Positions 9,412 to 18,095 are shown, counted from the first letter of the stretch. The stretch: 51,627 bases of DNA from Rhizobiales bacterium 63-22 (GCA_001898995.1 MKVZ01000003.1:83018-134644); one strand, 5' to 3'. Made by a program: numbers and translations. The notes: generated by a model not told the origin, from the letters alone.

Positions 9412-10308
9412 ATGGCCGCCGTCACACCAGTCCTCCAGACCGACGACACGCCGCGCGCCCGGCGCAGCCTCATGCCCTACCTGCTCTCCGGGCCGGCCGC
9501 GCTGCTCTTCACCGGCATGGTGCTGCTGCCGCTGCTGCTCACCATCATCCTGTCCTTCAACGGCTATAATTACGACAAGGGCATCGAAAGCGACGTCTAC
9601 ACCGTCGGCAATTACACATCGGTTCTGAAAGATCCTTATTACCTCTCGATCTTCTGGCGCACCCTGCGGCTCGCCTTCCCCACCACCGTGATTGCGGTGC
9701 TCGTCGGCGTGCCGGAGGCCTATATCCTCTCCAACATGCGCAAGCCGTGGCGCTCGATCTTCCTGCTCGTCATCATCGGGCCGCTGCTGGTCTCGGTCGT
9801 GGCGCGCACCTTCGGCTGGAGCATGCTTCTCGGCCGCACCGGCCTCATCAACGGCGCGCTGCAAACGCTCGGCCTGCCGGTGGCGCAGATTCTCTACACC
9901 GAGACGGCCATCGTCATCGGCCTCGTCCACATCATGCTGCCCTTCATGGTCATCCCGGTCTGGACGGTGCTGCAAAAGCTCGACCCGGCGGTGGAGGCGG
10001 CGGCGCTGACGCTCGGCGCGTCGCGGCTCACCGCGCTGCGCCGGGTGGTGTTTCCGCAGGCCATGCTCGGCATCCTGTCCGGCAGCCTGATCGTCTTCGC
10101 GCTCTCGGCCAGCTCCTTCGTCATTCCGGGCCTGCTCGGCGGACGGCGGCTGAAAATGGCCGCCACCATCGTCTATGACGAGTTCCTCACCGAGCTGAAC
10201 TGGCCGCTGGGCGCGGCCATCGCCATCATCGTGCTGGTCGCCAACCTCGCCATCATGATCGCCTATAGCCGCCTGCTCGAAGGGCAGGCCAAGAAGAAGC
10301 TGGGGTAA
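9412..10308 (+). CDS. ABC transporter permease, PotB type
   Basis: 298 aa with about six membrane segments, the first at about residues 25-48 (LLSGPAALLFTGMVLLPLLL). The EAA loop that contacts the ATPase is recognisable in VEAAALTLGASRLTALRRVVFP. It pairs with the next gene as the heterodimeric pore of a spermidine/putrescine/opine-family importer in the inner membrane. Spacing of 5 bp to the second permease supports an operon. Confidence 0.9.
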   Translation: MAAVTPVLQTDDTPRARRSLMPYLLSGPAALLFTGMVLLPLLLTIILSFNGYNYDKGIESDVYTVGNYTSVLKDPYYLSIFWRTLRLAFPTTVIAVLVGVPEAYILSNMRKPWRSIFLLVIIGPLLVSVVARTFGWSMLLGRTGLINGALQTLGLPVAQILYTETAIVIGLVHIMLPFMVIPVWTVLQKLDPAVEAAALTLGASRLTALRRVVFPQAMLGILSGSLIVFALSASSFVIPGLLGGRRLKMAATIVYDEFLTELNWPLGAAIAIIVLVANLAIMIAYSRLLEGQAKKKLG

Positions 10309-10313
10309 GCGCC

Positions 10314-11108
10314 ATGGTGAAAAACGGTCCCTTCGCGCTTGTCTTCCACACGCTGGTCGTCATCTTCATGCTCGCGCCGATGGTGGTGGTGTGCCTCGTC
10401 GCCTTCACGCCGGAAAACACGCTGTCCATGCCGTGGAACGGGTTTTCGCTGCGCTGGTTCGAGGCGGTGTTCGCCCATGCCGACTTCATGACCTCGTTCG
10501 GCACCAGCATCAAGCTGGCCATCGCGTCGGCCACCATCTCGACGCTGCTGGCGGTGCCCTCGGCGCTGGCCATCGCGCAATACGAGTTCCGCGGCCGCGA
10601 GGCGCTCAACGCGCTGTTCCTGTCGCCGCTGATCATCCCCAGCCTCGTGCTCGGCGTGGCCTTCCTGCGGCTGTTCTCGCTCTTGGGCTTCACCGGCTCT
10701 TTCGGCTGGCTGGTGGCGGCGCATGTCATCGTGGTCACGCCCTATGCGCTGCGGCTTATCCTCGCCTCGCTCTCCGGCATGGACCGCAACGCGGAAAACG
10801 CCGCCCGCACGCTCGGCGCGGACGAATGGACCGTGTTCCGCCGCGTCACCCTGCCGCTTCTGCTGCCGGGGCTGACGGGCGGCTGGCTGCTCGCCTTCAT
10901 CAACTCCTTCGACGAACTGACCATGTCGATCTTCGTGACCTCGCCCGCGACCGTCACCCTGCCGGTGCGCATGTATATGTACGCCAGCGAATCCATCGAC
11001 CCGATGATGGCCGCCGTCTCGGCGCTGATGATCCTCGTCGCCGCCGTCACCATGCTGGTGATCGACCGCCTGTTCGGCCTCGACCGGCTGCTGGTCGGCA
11101 AGGGATGA
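10314..11108 (+). CDS. ABC transporter permease, PotC type
   Basis: 264 aa, about six membrane segments, with the EAA loop in AENAARTLGADEWTVFRRVTLP. It is the second half of the importer pore. It starts 5 bp after the PotB-type gene, and its stop codon overlaps the start of the iron-sulfur subunit gene (ATGA), so uptake and oxidation genes are translationally linked. Confidence 0.9.
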   Translation: MVKNGPFALVFHTLVVIFMLAPMVVVCLVAFTPENTLSMPWNGFSLRWFEAVFAHADFMTSFGTSIKLAIASATISTLLAVPSALAIAQYEFRGREALNALFLSPLIIPSLVLGVAFLRLFSLLGFTGSFGWLVAAHVIVVTPYALRLILASLSGMDRNAENAARTLGADEWTVFRRVTLPLLLPGLTGGWLLAFINSFDELTMSIFVTSPATVTLPVRMYMYASESIDPMMAAVSALMILVAAVTMLVIDRLFGLDRLLVGKG

Positions 11109-11419
11109 GCATCATGGACGAGACCCTTTCCCTTCCGGCGCAACTGCGCCGGCGCTACCGGCAGGCGGAGCCGCCGATAGGCTTCCTCATCGACGGCGTG
11201 CGGCACGAGGGCCGGCGCGGCGACACGGTACTGACCGCCATCCTGTCGGTGCAGGGCCGGCTGCGCCACACAGAGTTCACCGGCGAGCCGCGCGCCGGCT
11301 TCTGCCTGATCGGGGCCTGTCAGGACTGCCTCGTCATGACCGCCGAAGGCGCGCGGCTGCGCGCCTGCACGACGCTGCTTACGGAAGGCATGGAATTCGT
11401 GACGGAGCCGCAGAAATGA
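11105..11419 (+). CDS. (2Fe-2S) small subunit of opine-oxidase/HcnA-like dehydrogenase
   Basis: 104 aa. It resembles the small ferredoxin-like subunit of heteromeric flavoenzymes: HcnA of hydrogen cyanide synthase, the gamma subunit of D-hydroxyproline dehydrogenase, and the small subunit of octopine/nopaline oxidase. The cluster ligands are visible as CLIGACQDC (C-x4-C-x2-C) plus the later cysteine in RACTT. The start at 11105 overlaps the permease stop by 4 bp; a second ATG lies at 11114. The longer 342-codon frame around it is only open because it lies opposite other coding frames. Confidence 0.85.
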   Translation: MSIMDETLSLPAQLRRRYRQAEPPIGFLIDGVRHEGRRGDTVLTAILSVQGRLRHTEFTGEPRAGFCLIGACQDCLVMTAEGARLRACTTLLTEGMEFVTEPQK

Positions 11420-12834
11420 CCGAAGCGTCCCGCCCCGTTCCGGTCATCGTCGGCGCAGGGCCGGCGGGCGTCCGCGCCGCCGAAATTCTGGTCGCGGCCG
11501 GCCTGCGCCCCGTGCTGCTGGACGAAGGCTTTCGCGCCGGCGGGCAGATCTATCGCCGGCCGCCGCTCGACGACGGACGCAGCTATCGCAGCCGCTACGG
11601 CTCGGAGGCGGCGAAGGCCGAAGCCCTGCACAAGACTTTCGACCGCCTGCGCGCGGCGGTGGACTATCGCCCGGAAACGCTGGTCTGGAACATCGTGCGC
11701 GACGCAAGTGTCCAGGGCGGCCGGCTCGACCTGATGACCAACGGCGCGCACAGCCAGTTGCCCTACAGCCACCTGCTGCTCGCCACCGGGGCCACCGACC
11801 GGGTGCTGCCCTTCTCCGGCTGGACGAAGCCGGGCGTCTATACGCTCGGCGCGGCGCAGACGGCGTTGAAGGCGCAGGGCTGCACCATCGGCGAGCGCGT
11901 GGCCTTCATGGGCTCCGGGCCGCTGCTCTATCTGGTGGCCTGGCAATATGCGCATGCCGGCGCGACGGTCGCGGCGGTGCTGGACACGGCCCCTTTCGCG
12001 GCCAAGTTCCACCTCGCCCGTCTCGCTTTCTCCGCGCCGCGCATCGTGGCGCTGGGGATGCTCTACGCCGCGCGGCTGAAGCTCGCCGGCGTGCCGATCC
12101 ATTACGGCGTGCGGCCCGACGAAGTCTTGGGCGAAAGCCATGTCGATGGCCTGCGCTATCGCAAAAGCGGGCGCGGCCATGACATCGCCTGCGACGCGCT
12201 GGCCTATGGCTTCGCGCTGCGGCCCGAAACGCAGCTCGCCGATCTCGCCGGCTGCGATTTCCGCTTCGAGGAGCGCGACCGCGCATGGCTGCCGGCGGCG
12301 GACGCGCTCGGCCGCACCAGCCGCGCCGGCGTCTATGTGGCGGGCGACGGGGCCGGCATCGCCGGGGCCGACGCGGCGGAAATCCGCGGGCGGCTCGCCG
12401 CCATAGCCATGCTCCGCGATCTGGGCATGCCCTTCGACGCGAACGAGGAGCGCCGCCGCGCCGCCGCGCTCGACCGCATCTATCGCCAGCGCCTGACGCT
12501 CGAAAAGGCGTTTCCCTTCCCCGCCGACTGGTTCGAGACGGCGGCGCGCGACATGACTCTGTGCCGCTGCGAGGAAATCACGCTCGCCACGGCGCTGGAG
12601 GCGATCAGGACCAGCGACGTGCGCGAGATCAACCGGCTGAAGGCGTTGACCCGCGTCGGCATGGGCCGCTGTCAGGGCCGCATGTGCGCGGCGGCCGCGG
12701 CCGAGCTTCTGGCCTTCGCGGGAGGACGCGGCCCCGCCGCCGCCGGGCGCAGCCGCGCGCAGGCCCCGGTCAAGCCGATTCCGCTCGGCTTCGGCGCGAG
12801 GCAGGATAGTGTCAGGGAGGACGTTCCGGCATGA
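11416..12834 (+). CDS. FAD/NAD-binding large subunit of opine-oxidase/HcnB-like dehydrogenase
   Basis: 472 aa. The Rossmann nucleotide-binding motif VIVGAGPAGVRAAEILVAAG is at the N-terminus, a second dinucleotide site surrounds AFMGSGPLLYLVAWQYAHAG, and GVYVAGDGAGIAGAD is the FAD-side GD motif. The C-terminus is a BFD-like [2Fe-2S] domain with CRCEEI and GRCQGRMC. This two-part design is that of HcnB, OoxA and the alpha subunit of D-hydroxyproline dehydrogenase, which takes electrons from the beta subunit. The overlap with both neighbours is 4 bp. The substrate cannot be read from sequence. Confidence 0.87.
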   Translation: MTEASRPVPVIVGAGPAGVRAAEILVAAGLRPVLLDEGFRAGGQIYRRPPLDDGRSYRSRYGSEAAKAEALHKTFDRLRAAVDYRPETLVWNIVRDASVQGGRLDLMTNGAHSQLPYSHLLLATGATDRVLPFSGWTKPGVYTLGAAQTALKAQGCTIGERVAFMGSGPLLYLVAWQYAHAGATVAAVLDTAPFAAKFHLARLAFSAPRIVALGMLYAARLKLAGVPIHYGVRPDEVLGESHVDGLRYRKSGRGHDIACDALAYGFALRPETQLADLAGCDFRFEERDRAWLPAADALGRTSRAGVYVAGDGAGIAGADAAEIRGRLAAIAMLRDLGMPFDANEERRRAAALDRIYRQRLTLEKAFPFPADWFETAARDMTLCRCEEITLATALEAIRTSDVREINRLKALTRVGMGRCQGRMCAAAAAELLAFAGGRGPAAAGRSRAQAPVKPIPLGFGARQDSVREDVPA

Positions 12835-13985
12835 GCGAGCGTCTGGAGGCCGATGCGGTCGTCATCGGCGGCGGTATCGTCGGCGGCTCGGCGGCGCTGT
12901 TCATGCGCCGGGCCGGATTGTCGGTGGTGCTCGTCGACAAGGGCTATTGCGGGGCGCAGGCGAGCGGCGTCAATTACGGCGGCGTGCGCCGGCAGGGCCG
13001 CGCGCCGGAGCAGGTTCCGCTCGCGCAGCGCTCGCACGCACTCTGGGGCCGCCTGCCGGAACTGATCGGCATCGACGGCGAATATATGCGCTGCGGCCAT
13101 CTGAAGCTGGCGCGCACGCCGGAGCAATTCGCGAAGCTCGAAGCCTATGCCGCGACCGTGCGCCCGCTCGGCCTCGAACTGGAGCTGATCGGCGGCAACG
13201 CGGTCAGGGCGCGCTTTCCATGGCTGACCGGCGACGTGGCCGGGGCCTCGCTCTGCCGCGACGACGGCCACGCCAATCCGCGCCTCGTCTCGCCCGCCTT
13301 CGCCCGCGCGGCGAGGGCAGCCGGCGCGATCGTTCTGGAAAACACGCCCGTTCTGGAAGCACGCCATACGGGCAACGGTTTCGCGGTGCTTGCCGGAGGG
13401 GGCATCGAAATCCGCAGCCGGCTGCTGTTCAACTGCGCCGGCGCATGGTCGGATCGTTTCGCCGCCGATTTCGGCGAGCCGGTGCCGCTCACGCGCATCT
13501 ATCCGTCCATGGTGGTGACGGAGCCGCTGCGCTATCGCCTGCCGATGAGCCTCGGCGAGGAAGGCGGCGGCTTCTACGGACGGCAGGTGACGCGCGGCAA
13601 TTACGTGATGGGCGGCGGGCGCGGCATTCCGCTGGAGAGCCCGGATTATTCGCGGCCCTCGGTCGATGCGGCGTCCTCGGTGATGCTGCGCGCCATCGAG
13701 CTTTTCCCGCATCTGAGGCACGCGCAGGTGATCCGCTTCTGGTCCGGCACCGAAGCGGAAATGCCCGACGACAATCCCGTCATTGGGCCGAGCAGCCGCG
13801 TCAGCGGCCTTCACCACGCCTTCGGCTTCTGCGGTGCGGGCTTCCAGACCGGTCCCGCCGTGGGCGCGGTCCTCGCCGATTTCGCCCTGAAGGGAGAAAC
13901 GGAAACGCCGGTCGGCGCCTTCGCCATCGACCGTTTCGCGCATGAGATCAACCCAGCCTCGAAACAGAAAAGGGGAGTAGCATGA
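12831..13985 (+). CDS. FAD-dependent amine/amino-acid oxidoreductase subunit (HcnC/OoxB-like, DAO family)
   Basis: 384 aa of the DAO fold. The N-terminal GxGxxG-type FAD motif VVIGGGIVGGSAALFMRRAG is followed by ASGVNYGGVRRQGR (flavin-proximal loop) and a C-terminal GFCGAGFQTGPAVG motif. This is the subunit that oxidises the C-N bond of the substrate in HcnC, opine oxidases and D-hydroxyproline dehydrogenase. With the two preceding genes it completes a three-subunit membrane-associated dehydrogenase. It overlaps the binding-protein gene by 4 bp. Confidence 0.87.
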   Translation: MSERLEADAVVIGGGIVGGSAALFMRRAGLSVVLVDKGYCGAQASGVNYGGVRRQGRAPEQVPLAQRSHALWGRLPELIGIDGEYMRCGHLKLARTPEQFAKLEAYAATVRPLGLELELIGGNAVRARFPWLTGDVAGASLCRDDGHANPRLVSPAFARAARAAGAIVLENTPVLEARHTGNGFAVLAGGGIEIRSRLLFNCAGAWSDRFAADFGEPVPLTRIYPSMVVTEPLRYRLPMSLGEEGGGFYGRQVTRGNYVMGGGRGIPLESPDYSRPSVDAASSVMLRAIELFPHLRHAQVIRFWSGTEAEMPDDNPVIGPSSRVSGLHHAFGFCGAGFQTGPAVGAVLADFALKGETETPVGAFAIDRFAHEINPASKQKRGVA

Positions 13986-15037
13986 AATACCAAAGCATCG
14001 TCAGGACCGCCGTGGCCGCGCTTGGCCTCACGGTCGCCTTCGCCTCCGCCGCCTCGGCGGAGACCAAGACGCTGTATATCGGCATGAACGGCGGCAATCT
14101 GGAGCGCGCCTATACCGACCACGTCCTGCCCGATTTCGAAAAGGCCAACAATGTCAAGGTCGTGATCGTTCCGGGCACGTCCTCGGAAATTCTCGCCAAG
14201 GCGATCGCCCAGAAGGGCAATGCACAGATGCACCTGATGATGCTGGACGACGGCGTCATGGTGCGCGCCATCAATTCGGGCCTGTGCCAGAAGATTTCCG
14301 ACGACCCGGTGATGAAGGATATTCCGGCCACGGCCCGCCTCAAGGGCGACATGGCCGTCGGCGTCGACATGGGCATGACCGGCATCGGCTACAACAAGAA
14401 GCTGTTCGACGAGAAGGGCTGGCCCGCGCCGACCTCGTGGATGGATATGGCCGATCCGAAATTCGCCAATGCGGTGGTGTTCCAGTCGATCCCGGCCTCG
14501 ACCTTCGGCCTGCACGCCTTCCTGATGTTCAACCGCATCGAGGGCGGCGACGAGAAGAACGTCGAGCCGGGCTTCAAGAAGTTCCCCGGCACGATCGGCA
14601 AGAACGTGCTGGAATATATCCCGTCCTCGGCCAAGATTTCGGAAATGATCCAGACCGGCGAAGCCGCGATCTTCCCGATGACGCCGACCGGCGTCAACAA
14701 CATGAAGGACAAGGGCATCCCGGTCGAATATGCGCAGCCGAAGGAAGGTTCCGTCGTGCTCGCCGTGACCGAATGCGTGCTGGCCGGCAACAGCGAGCCG
14801 GAACTGAGCCAGAAGCTCGCCCACTACCTGCTCTCGCCCGAGGCGCAGGGCAAGGCGCTCGATTTCGGCAACGTCATCCCCTCCAACGAGAAGGCCAAGG
14901 CCGGCACGCCGGAGGCGCAGGCCAAGCTCGACGCCTTCCGCGAATATATGAAGACGGCCAAGACCGTCGATTGGGACGCGATCAACGAGCAGCGCCAGAA
15001 GTGGAACGACCGCTGGAACCGCACGATCGAGCGCTAA
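13982..15037 (+). CDS. ABC transporter substrate-binding protein, polyamine/opine type
   Basis: 351 aa, with a Sec signal peptide of about 26 residues (ending ASAASA). The mature protein is a PotD/AfuA-like type II binding protein: LYIGMNGGNLERAYTDHVLPDFEKANN, then GIGYNKKLFDEKGWPAPTSW. It captures the substrate for the importer encoded at 8364-11108. It is unusual in being the last gene, after the dehydrogenase genes, which makes one transcription unit of seven genes. A strong terminator follows. Confidence 0.9.
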   Translation: MKYQSIVRTAVAALGLTVAFASAASAETKTLYIGMNGGNLERAYTDHVLPDFEKANNVKVVIVPGTSSEILAKAIAQKGNAQMHLMMLDDGVMVRAINSGLCQKISDDPVMKDIPATARLKGDMAVGVDMGMTGIGYNKKLFDEKGWPAPTSWMDMADPKFANAVVFQSIPASTFGLHAFLMFNRIEGGDEKNVEPGFKKFPGTIGKNVLEYIPSSAKISEMIQTGEAAIFPMTPTGVNNMKDKGIPVEYAQPKEGSVVLAVTECVLAGNSEPELSQKLAHYLLSPEAQGKALDFGNVIPSNEKAKAGTPEAQAKLDAFREYMKTAKTVDWDAINEQRQKWNDRWNRTIER

Positions 15038-15093
15038 AAGCATTTCCAGCGAAAGTGCGAAGCGGTTTCGCGTCGGATAATGCGTAAAGCAAA
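15038..15093. repeat. Palindromic repeat element, GAGCATTTCC family
   Basis: The copy starts AAGCATTTCCAGCGAAAGTG and ends GGATAATGCGTAAAGC, immediately after the binding-protein stop codon. It matches the copies at 27614 and 29525 closely. The ends (GCATT/AATGC) and inner parts (GCGAA/TTCGC) are inverted, giving a hairpin. Confidence 0.8.
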
Positions 15094-15129
15094 TAAGTAA
15101 AACAGATCGGCAGCGTTTGACATCTGCCG

Positions 15130-15173
15130 GAGCGCCGGTCCGTTTCGCGCGGGCCGGCGCTCTGTTTTTTTTT
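15130..15173 (+). terminator. Strong intrinsic terminator of the importer/dehydrogenase operon
   Basis: A 9-bp perfect stem, GAGCGCCGG paired with CCGGCGCTC, is followed after TG by nine T residues. This is a textbook rho-independent terminator about 95 bp after the last stop codon. It separates the operon from the convergent sortase genes. Confidence 0.88.
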
Positions 15174-15201
15174 GATCCGCACGCATCCCGTTCGGCAGGC
15201 T

Positions 15202-15813
15202 CTATTTCGCGGCATCCGCATAGACGAGATAGCGCATCGGGCCGGACGTGATCGCGTCGAAGGGATAGCAGGTCGCCAGCACCAGATGCCGGCCCGCCGC
15301 GTGCGGGTCGATCCAGGCCTCGTCCCAGCGTGCCACCGCCATGCGGCGGACGCGGAAGGCGGCGACGCGCCCGTCGGCGCGGGTGATGCGGATCAGGTCA
15401 CCGACCTTTATATCCTTCAGGAAAGCGAAATGCGTGTCGCGATGCGCGGCATAGACCGCCGTTCCCGCGTCGCCCGCATCGGGCGTGTCGTCCAGATGGC
15501 CGGGGCCGAAGGCCAGCGCCTGTCCGCTCGCGCCCTTGAGCGCGATGGCCTCGGCGCCGAGGCGCGGCACCTCGATGCGCGCCACCGGCCATGTGTCGGC
15601 CCAGCTCCACGGCTTGACCGGCCTGCCGGTGGCGAGCGTCTGTGAAAAGGCCCGCTCCAGCAGGATCTGCGCCGCGAAGGCTTTGGCGTGAATCCAGATT
15701 CCATGCCCGGCGAGAATCAGACCACTTGCAATCAGCAACGAGGCGAGGAGGGTGATGGGAGCGCGCCGTGGCGCGCTCCCCTTTCCGGCAACTTGCGTGG
15801 CGGCGATCATCAT
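15202..15813 (-). CDS. Class GN sortase (single-substrate Gram-negative sortase)
   Basis: 203 aa. It is an inner-membrane transpeptidase that should cut the LPxTG-like motif of the protein encoded just upstream. An N-terminal signal anchor spans about residues 20-40. The catalytic triad is visible: H124 in AAHRDTHF, C182 in LATCYPF, R194 in GPMRYLVY. I chose the ATG at 15813 because it overlaps the substrate stop codon (ATGA); the frame stays open far upstream only as an antisense-type artefact. Sortases are rare in Proteobacteria, and the known kind sits beside one VIT/vWA substrate, exactly as here. The lipid or wall acceptor is not known to me. Confidence 0.9.
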   Translation of the reverse strand: MMIAATQVAGKGSAPRRAPITLLASLLIASGLILAGHGIWIHAKAFAAQILLERAFSQTLATGRPVKPWSWADTWPVARIEVPRLGAEAIALKGASGQALAFGPGHLDDTPDAGDAGTAVYAAHRDTHFAFLKDIKVGDLIRITRADGRVAAFRVRRMAVARWDEAWIDPHAAGRHLVLATCYPFDAITSGPMRYLVYADAAK

Positions 15814-18095
15814 GCGGCCCTCGCTTTTTGTTTGAGCATCGGATTTTTCCGAAAACCGGTTCCCACTTTTCGGTCCGATGCTCTGCGGCTGAAGCGGAAC
15901 AGGATGAGGCCGATCAGCAGGGCGGCCAGACCCAGAAGCATTTGCAGGGTCGCCGGTGTGGCGGTCTGCGGCAGCGGCACGGACGGGGCAGGCTGGGCCA
16001 CCGGTTGCGCGGCGTCGGCATGGTTCTCGGAGGCATGACGTCCGGCGTCGTGCGTGGCATGGATGCCGAGCAGCGTCGCATAGTCCCAGCCCGCCGGCAG
16101 TTGCAGGGGAATGTCGGCCACGGTCAGCGGCGCGTTGGCGGGACGGGACGGCGTGGCATCCACGGCGACGAGGCTGGTGAGGCGCGTCACCAGATGATGG
16201 TCGAGCGCCAGCCTCAATATGCGCGCATCGGCGGCGTCCTGCGAGATGGTGCCGAGCATGGCGTCGGCTTCCGCGTCGTCGATCTTGCGCCGTGCCCAGA
16301 TTTTCGAGATGCCCTCCGCGTTGCGCGCCCGGTCGAGCGGCAGGGTGATCGTCCACGGACGGTTGCCCATCATGCCGTCGATGGTGAGCGTGCCCTTCGC
16401 CGTGCCCATGCGGGCGGCGATCACCAGCGGCTCGCCGCGATAGAGATCGGGCAGGATGGCGGGCGTCAGCGTGACGTTCTTTTCCGAGAAGCGGGCAGTG
16501 ATGTTGGTAACGGCGGGGTTTTCCAGCTTGTCGAACAGCGCGTGCATCTGCTCGCCCACCTCGCCGGTGGAGCCGATATGGGTGAAGGTGCCGCGTCCCA
16601 GTTCCGCCGCGCGGCTCATCAGGTAGGTGTTGGGCGCGGAGCCGATGCCGACCATGAAGATGCGCGAGCGGCCGCGCCGCGCCGCGATGGTGTCGAGCAA
16701 TTGCCGCTCGTTGCTGATTTCGCCGTCGGTGAGGAAGACGATCTGGCGCAGGCTCCCGTCGCCCGGATGGCTGTCGTCCAGCGCCGCCTGCAAGGCGGGC
16801 AGCATTTCCGTGCCGCCGGCGGCTTGCAGCCCGGAGACATACTGGCGCGCGGTGGCGATGTTCGTCGCATCGGCCGCGACGCTGTTGTCGAACAGTTTCG
16901 TCAGCGTGTCGTCGAAGCGGATGACGTTGAAACGGTCGCCGGGCTGGAGATGCGACAGGGCATAATCGAGGCTGGCGCGGGCCTGCTCGATGGAAGCGCC
17001 GCCCATGGAGCCGGAATTGTCGATCACGAACACGATCTCGCGGTTCTGCTTCTGCGGGGCGGCCACGGCGGGCGGCGTGACATAGGCGAGCACATAGTCG
17101 TCCCGGCCGACGTGCTCGCGGAACAGGCCGACATTGGGCGTATTGCCGGCGGCGGCCTGCCATTCGAGCACGAAGTCCCGGTTTGCCCCCACATTGTCGG
17201 CGCCCGCATTGCCGTCGAGCGTGATGCGGCGGGTGGCGTCGTCCGGCGCGTCGATCTTCACCTTGTGATAGAGGCTTTCGACCTTGCCGAGCGGAAAGCC
17301 CGCCTTGAGATCGACCGCGATCGTCACCGGGTTGACGCGGGCCGCATTCGGGGCCTGCAAAGGCGTATGGATGGCATTGTCGGCGTTGCGGGCGTCGGCC
17401 TTGTCCTGCGTTTTGCCCCAGCCGCCGTCGAGATCGGCGCTCTGCTCGATGGGCGTGGCGTCTGACGGATTATAGCGCGGCGCGACCACCAGCGGCACGC
17501 GCAGCGAGAAGCGGCCATCGGCGAGACGCACCGACTGCTGATACTCGATCTGCACCACCACCTTCTCATGCGGGCCGATATTGGCGACCGCATTGGTGAA
17601 GACGTTGGGCCGCTGCTGTTCGACCAGCGCGGCCTTCTTGCCCTCGCTCTTCGCCTGTTCGTAGACGGCGCGCGCGGCCTTCTTTTCCTTGATGTCGGCG
17701 ACGATGACGCGGTTGCCGACGATCATCTTCAGCGAATAGACGGCGCTGTTTTCCGGCAGCGGGAAGACATAGAGCGCCTCCACATAGCCGTTGCCGGGAT
17801 TCTCGAATGCCTGCGTGAGGCGGGCGCGGGCGGTGGGGCCGCTGACGTCGATATTCACGTCTGTGGCGAGGCGCGGCGCCTCCACGTAGTGCCCGTCGCC
17901 CTGCTGGAGCAGCAGGCTGCCGGACTGCATTTCGTCCGGCGTGACGGCGGGTGTGCCGGCGCGCGCCTGCGAAACGGAAAGGAGGATGGCGAGGACCGGT
18001 AGGAAAGCGGTGACGGAGAACCAGACGAAGGCGCAGAAACGGCGGAAGGCCGCTCCTTGCATGCGCCGGTCGGAAAGGGGAAGCGGGGAAGACAT
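15810..18095 (-). CDS. Sortase substrate with VIT and von Willebrand A domains
   Basis: 761 aa, matching the family called marine proteobacterial sortase target protein. It has a signal peptide/anchor at about residues 18-46, a VIT domain at about 60-190 (LTQAFENPGNGYVEALYVFP), and a vWA domain from about 345 with the metal-site motif DNSGSMGG and later FLTDGEISNE. The sorting signal follows: LPQTA near residue 708, a hydrophobic segment, then RFSRRAS. The start at 18095 has AGGAG six bases upstream; a longer start at 18170 is less likely. The last roughly 20 residues after RRAS are read from a palindromic repeat. It probably forms an envelope-anchored adhesion or scaffold protein; its partner is unknown. 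Confidence 0.9.
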   Translation of the reverse strand: MSSPLPLSDRRMQGAAFRRFCAFVWFSVTAFLPVLAILLSVSQARAGTPAVTPDEMQSGSLLLQQGDGHYVEAPRLATDVNIDVSGPTARARLTQAFENPGNGYVEALYVFPLPENSAVYSLKMIVGNRVIVADIKEKKAARAVYEQAKSEGKKAALVEQQRPNVFTNAVANIGPHEKVVVQIEYQQSVRLADGRFSLRVPLVVAPRYNPSDATPIEQSADLDGGWGKTQDKADARNADNAIHTPLQAPNAARVNPVTIAVDLKAGFPLGKVESLYHKVKIDAPDDATRRITLDGNAGADNVGANRDFVLEWQAAAGNTPNVGLFREHVGRDDYVLAYVTPPAVAAPQKQNREIVFVIDNSGSMGGASIEQARASLDYALSHLQPGDRFNVIRFDDTLTKLFDNSVAADATNIATARQYVSGLQAAGGTEMLPALQAALDDSHPGDGSLRQIVFLTDGEISNERQLLDTIAARRGRSRIFMVGIGSAPNTYLMSRAAELGRGTFTHIGSTGEVGEQMHALFDKLENPAVTNITARFSEKNVTLTPAILPDLYRGEPLVIAARMGTAKGTLTIDGMMGNRPWTITLPLDRARNAEGISKIWARRKIDDAEADAMLGTISQDAADARILRLALDHHLVTRLTSLVAVDATPSRPANAPLTVADIPLQLPAGWDYATLLGIHATHDAGRHASENHADAAQPVAQPAPSVPLPQTATPATLQMLLGLAALLIGLILFRFSRRASDRKVGTGFRKNPMLKQKARAA
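15825..15884 (-). repeat. Palindromic repeat element, GAGCATCGGA family, inside the sortase-substrate gene
   Basis: On the minus strand the copy starts AGAGCATCGGACCGAAAAG and ends with AATCCGATGCTC followed by AAACAAAAAG. It lies at the 3' end of the substrate gene, is read in frame and supplies the cytoplasmic tail (residues SDRKVGTGFRKNPMLKQK). The outer arms GAGCATCGGA/TCCGATGCTC pair perfectly. The copy at 24336 has the same ends. Confidence 0.85.

Noticed and set aside
8100..9473. 457-codon minus-strand open frame opposite the PotA-type gene
   Set aside because: Antisense to a gene with full Walker and signature motifs; no recognisable motif itself.
13811..15043. 410-codon minus-strand open frame opposite the binding protein gene
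   Set aside because: Antisense shadow; the plus strand encodes a binding protein with signal peptide and operon overlap.
15814..17163. N-terminal 450-residue extension of the sortase frame
   Set aside because: It overlaps the substrate gene in another frame and is R/H-rich; the true sortase start is the ATG overlapping the substrate stop.
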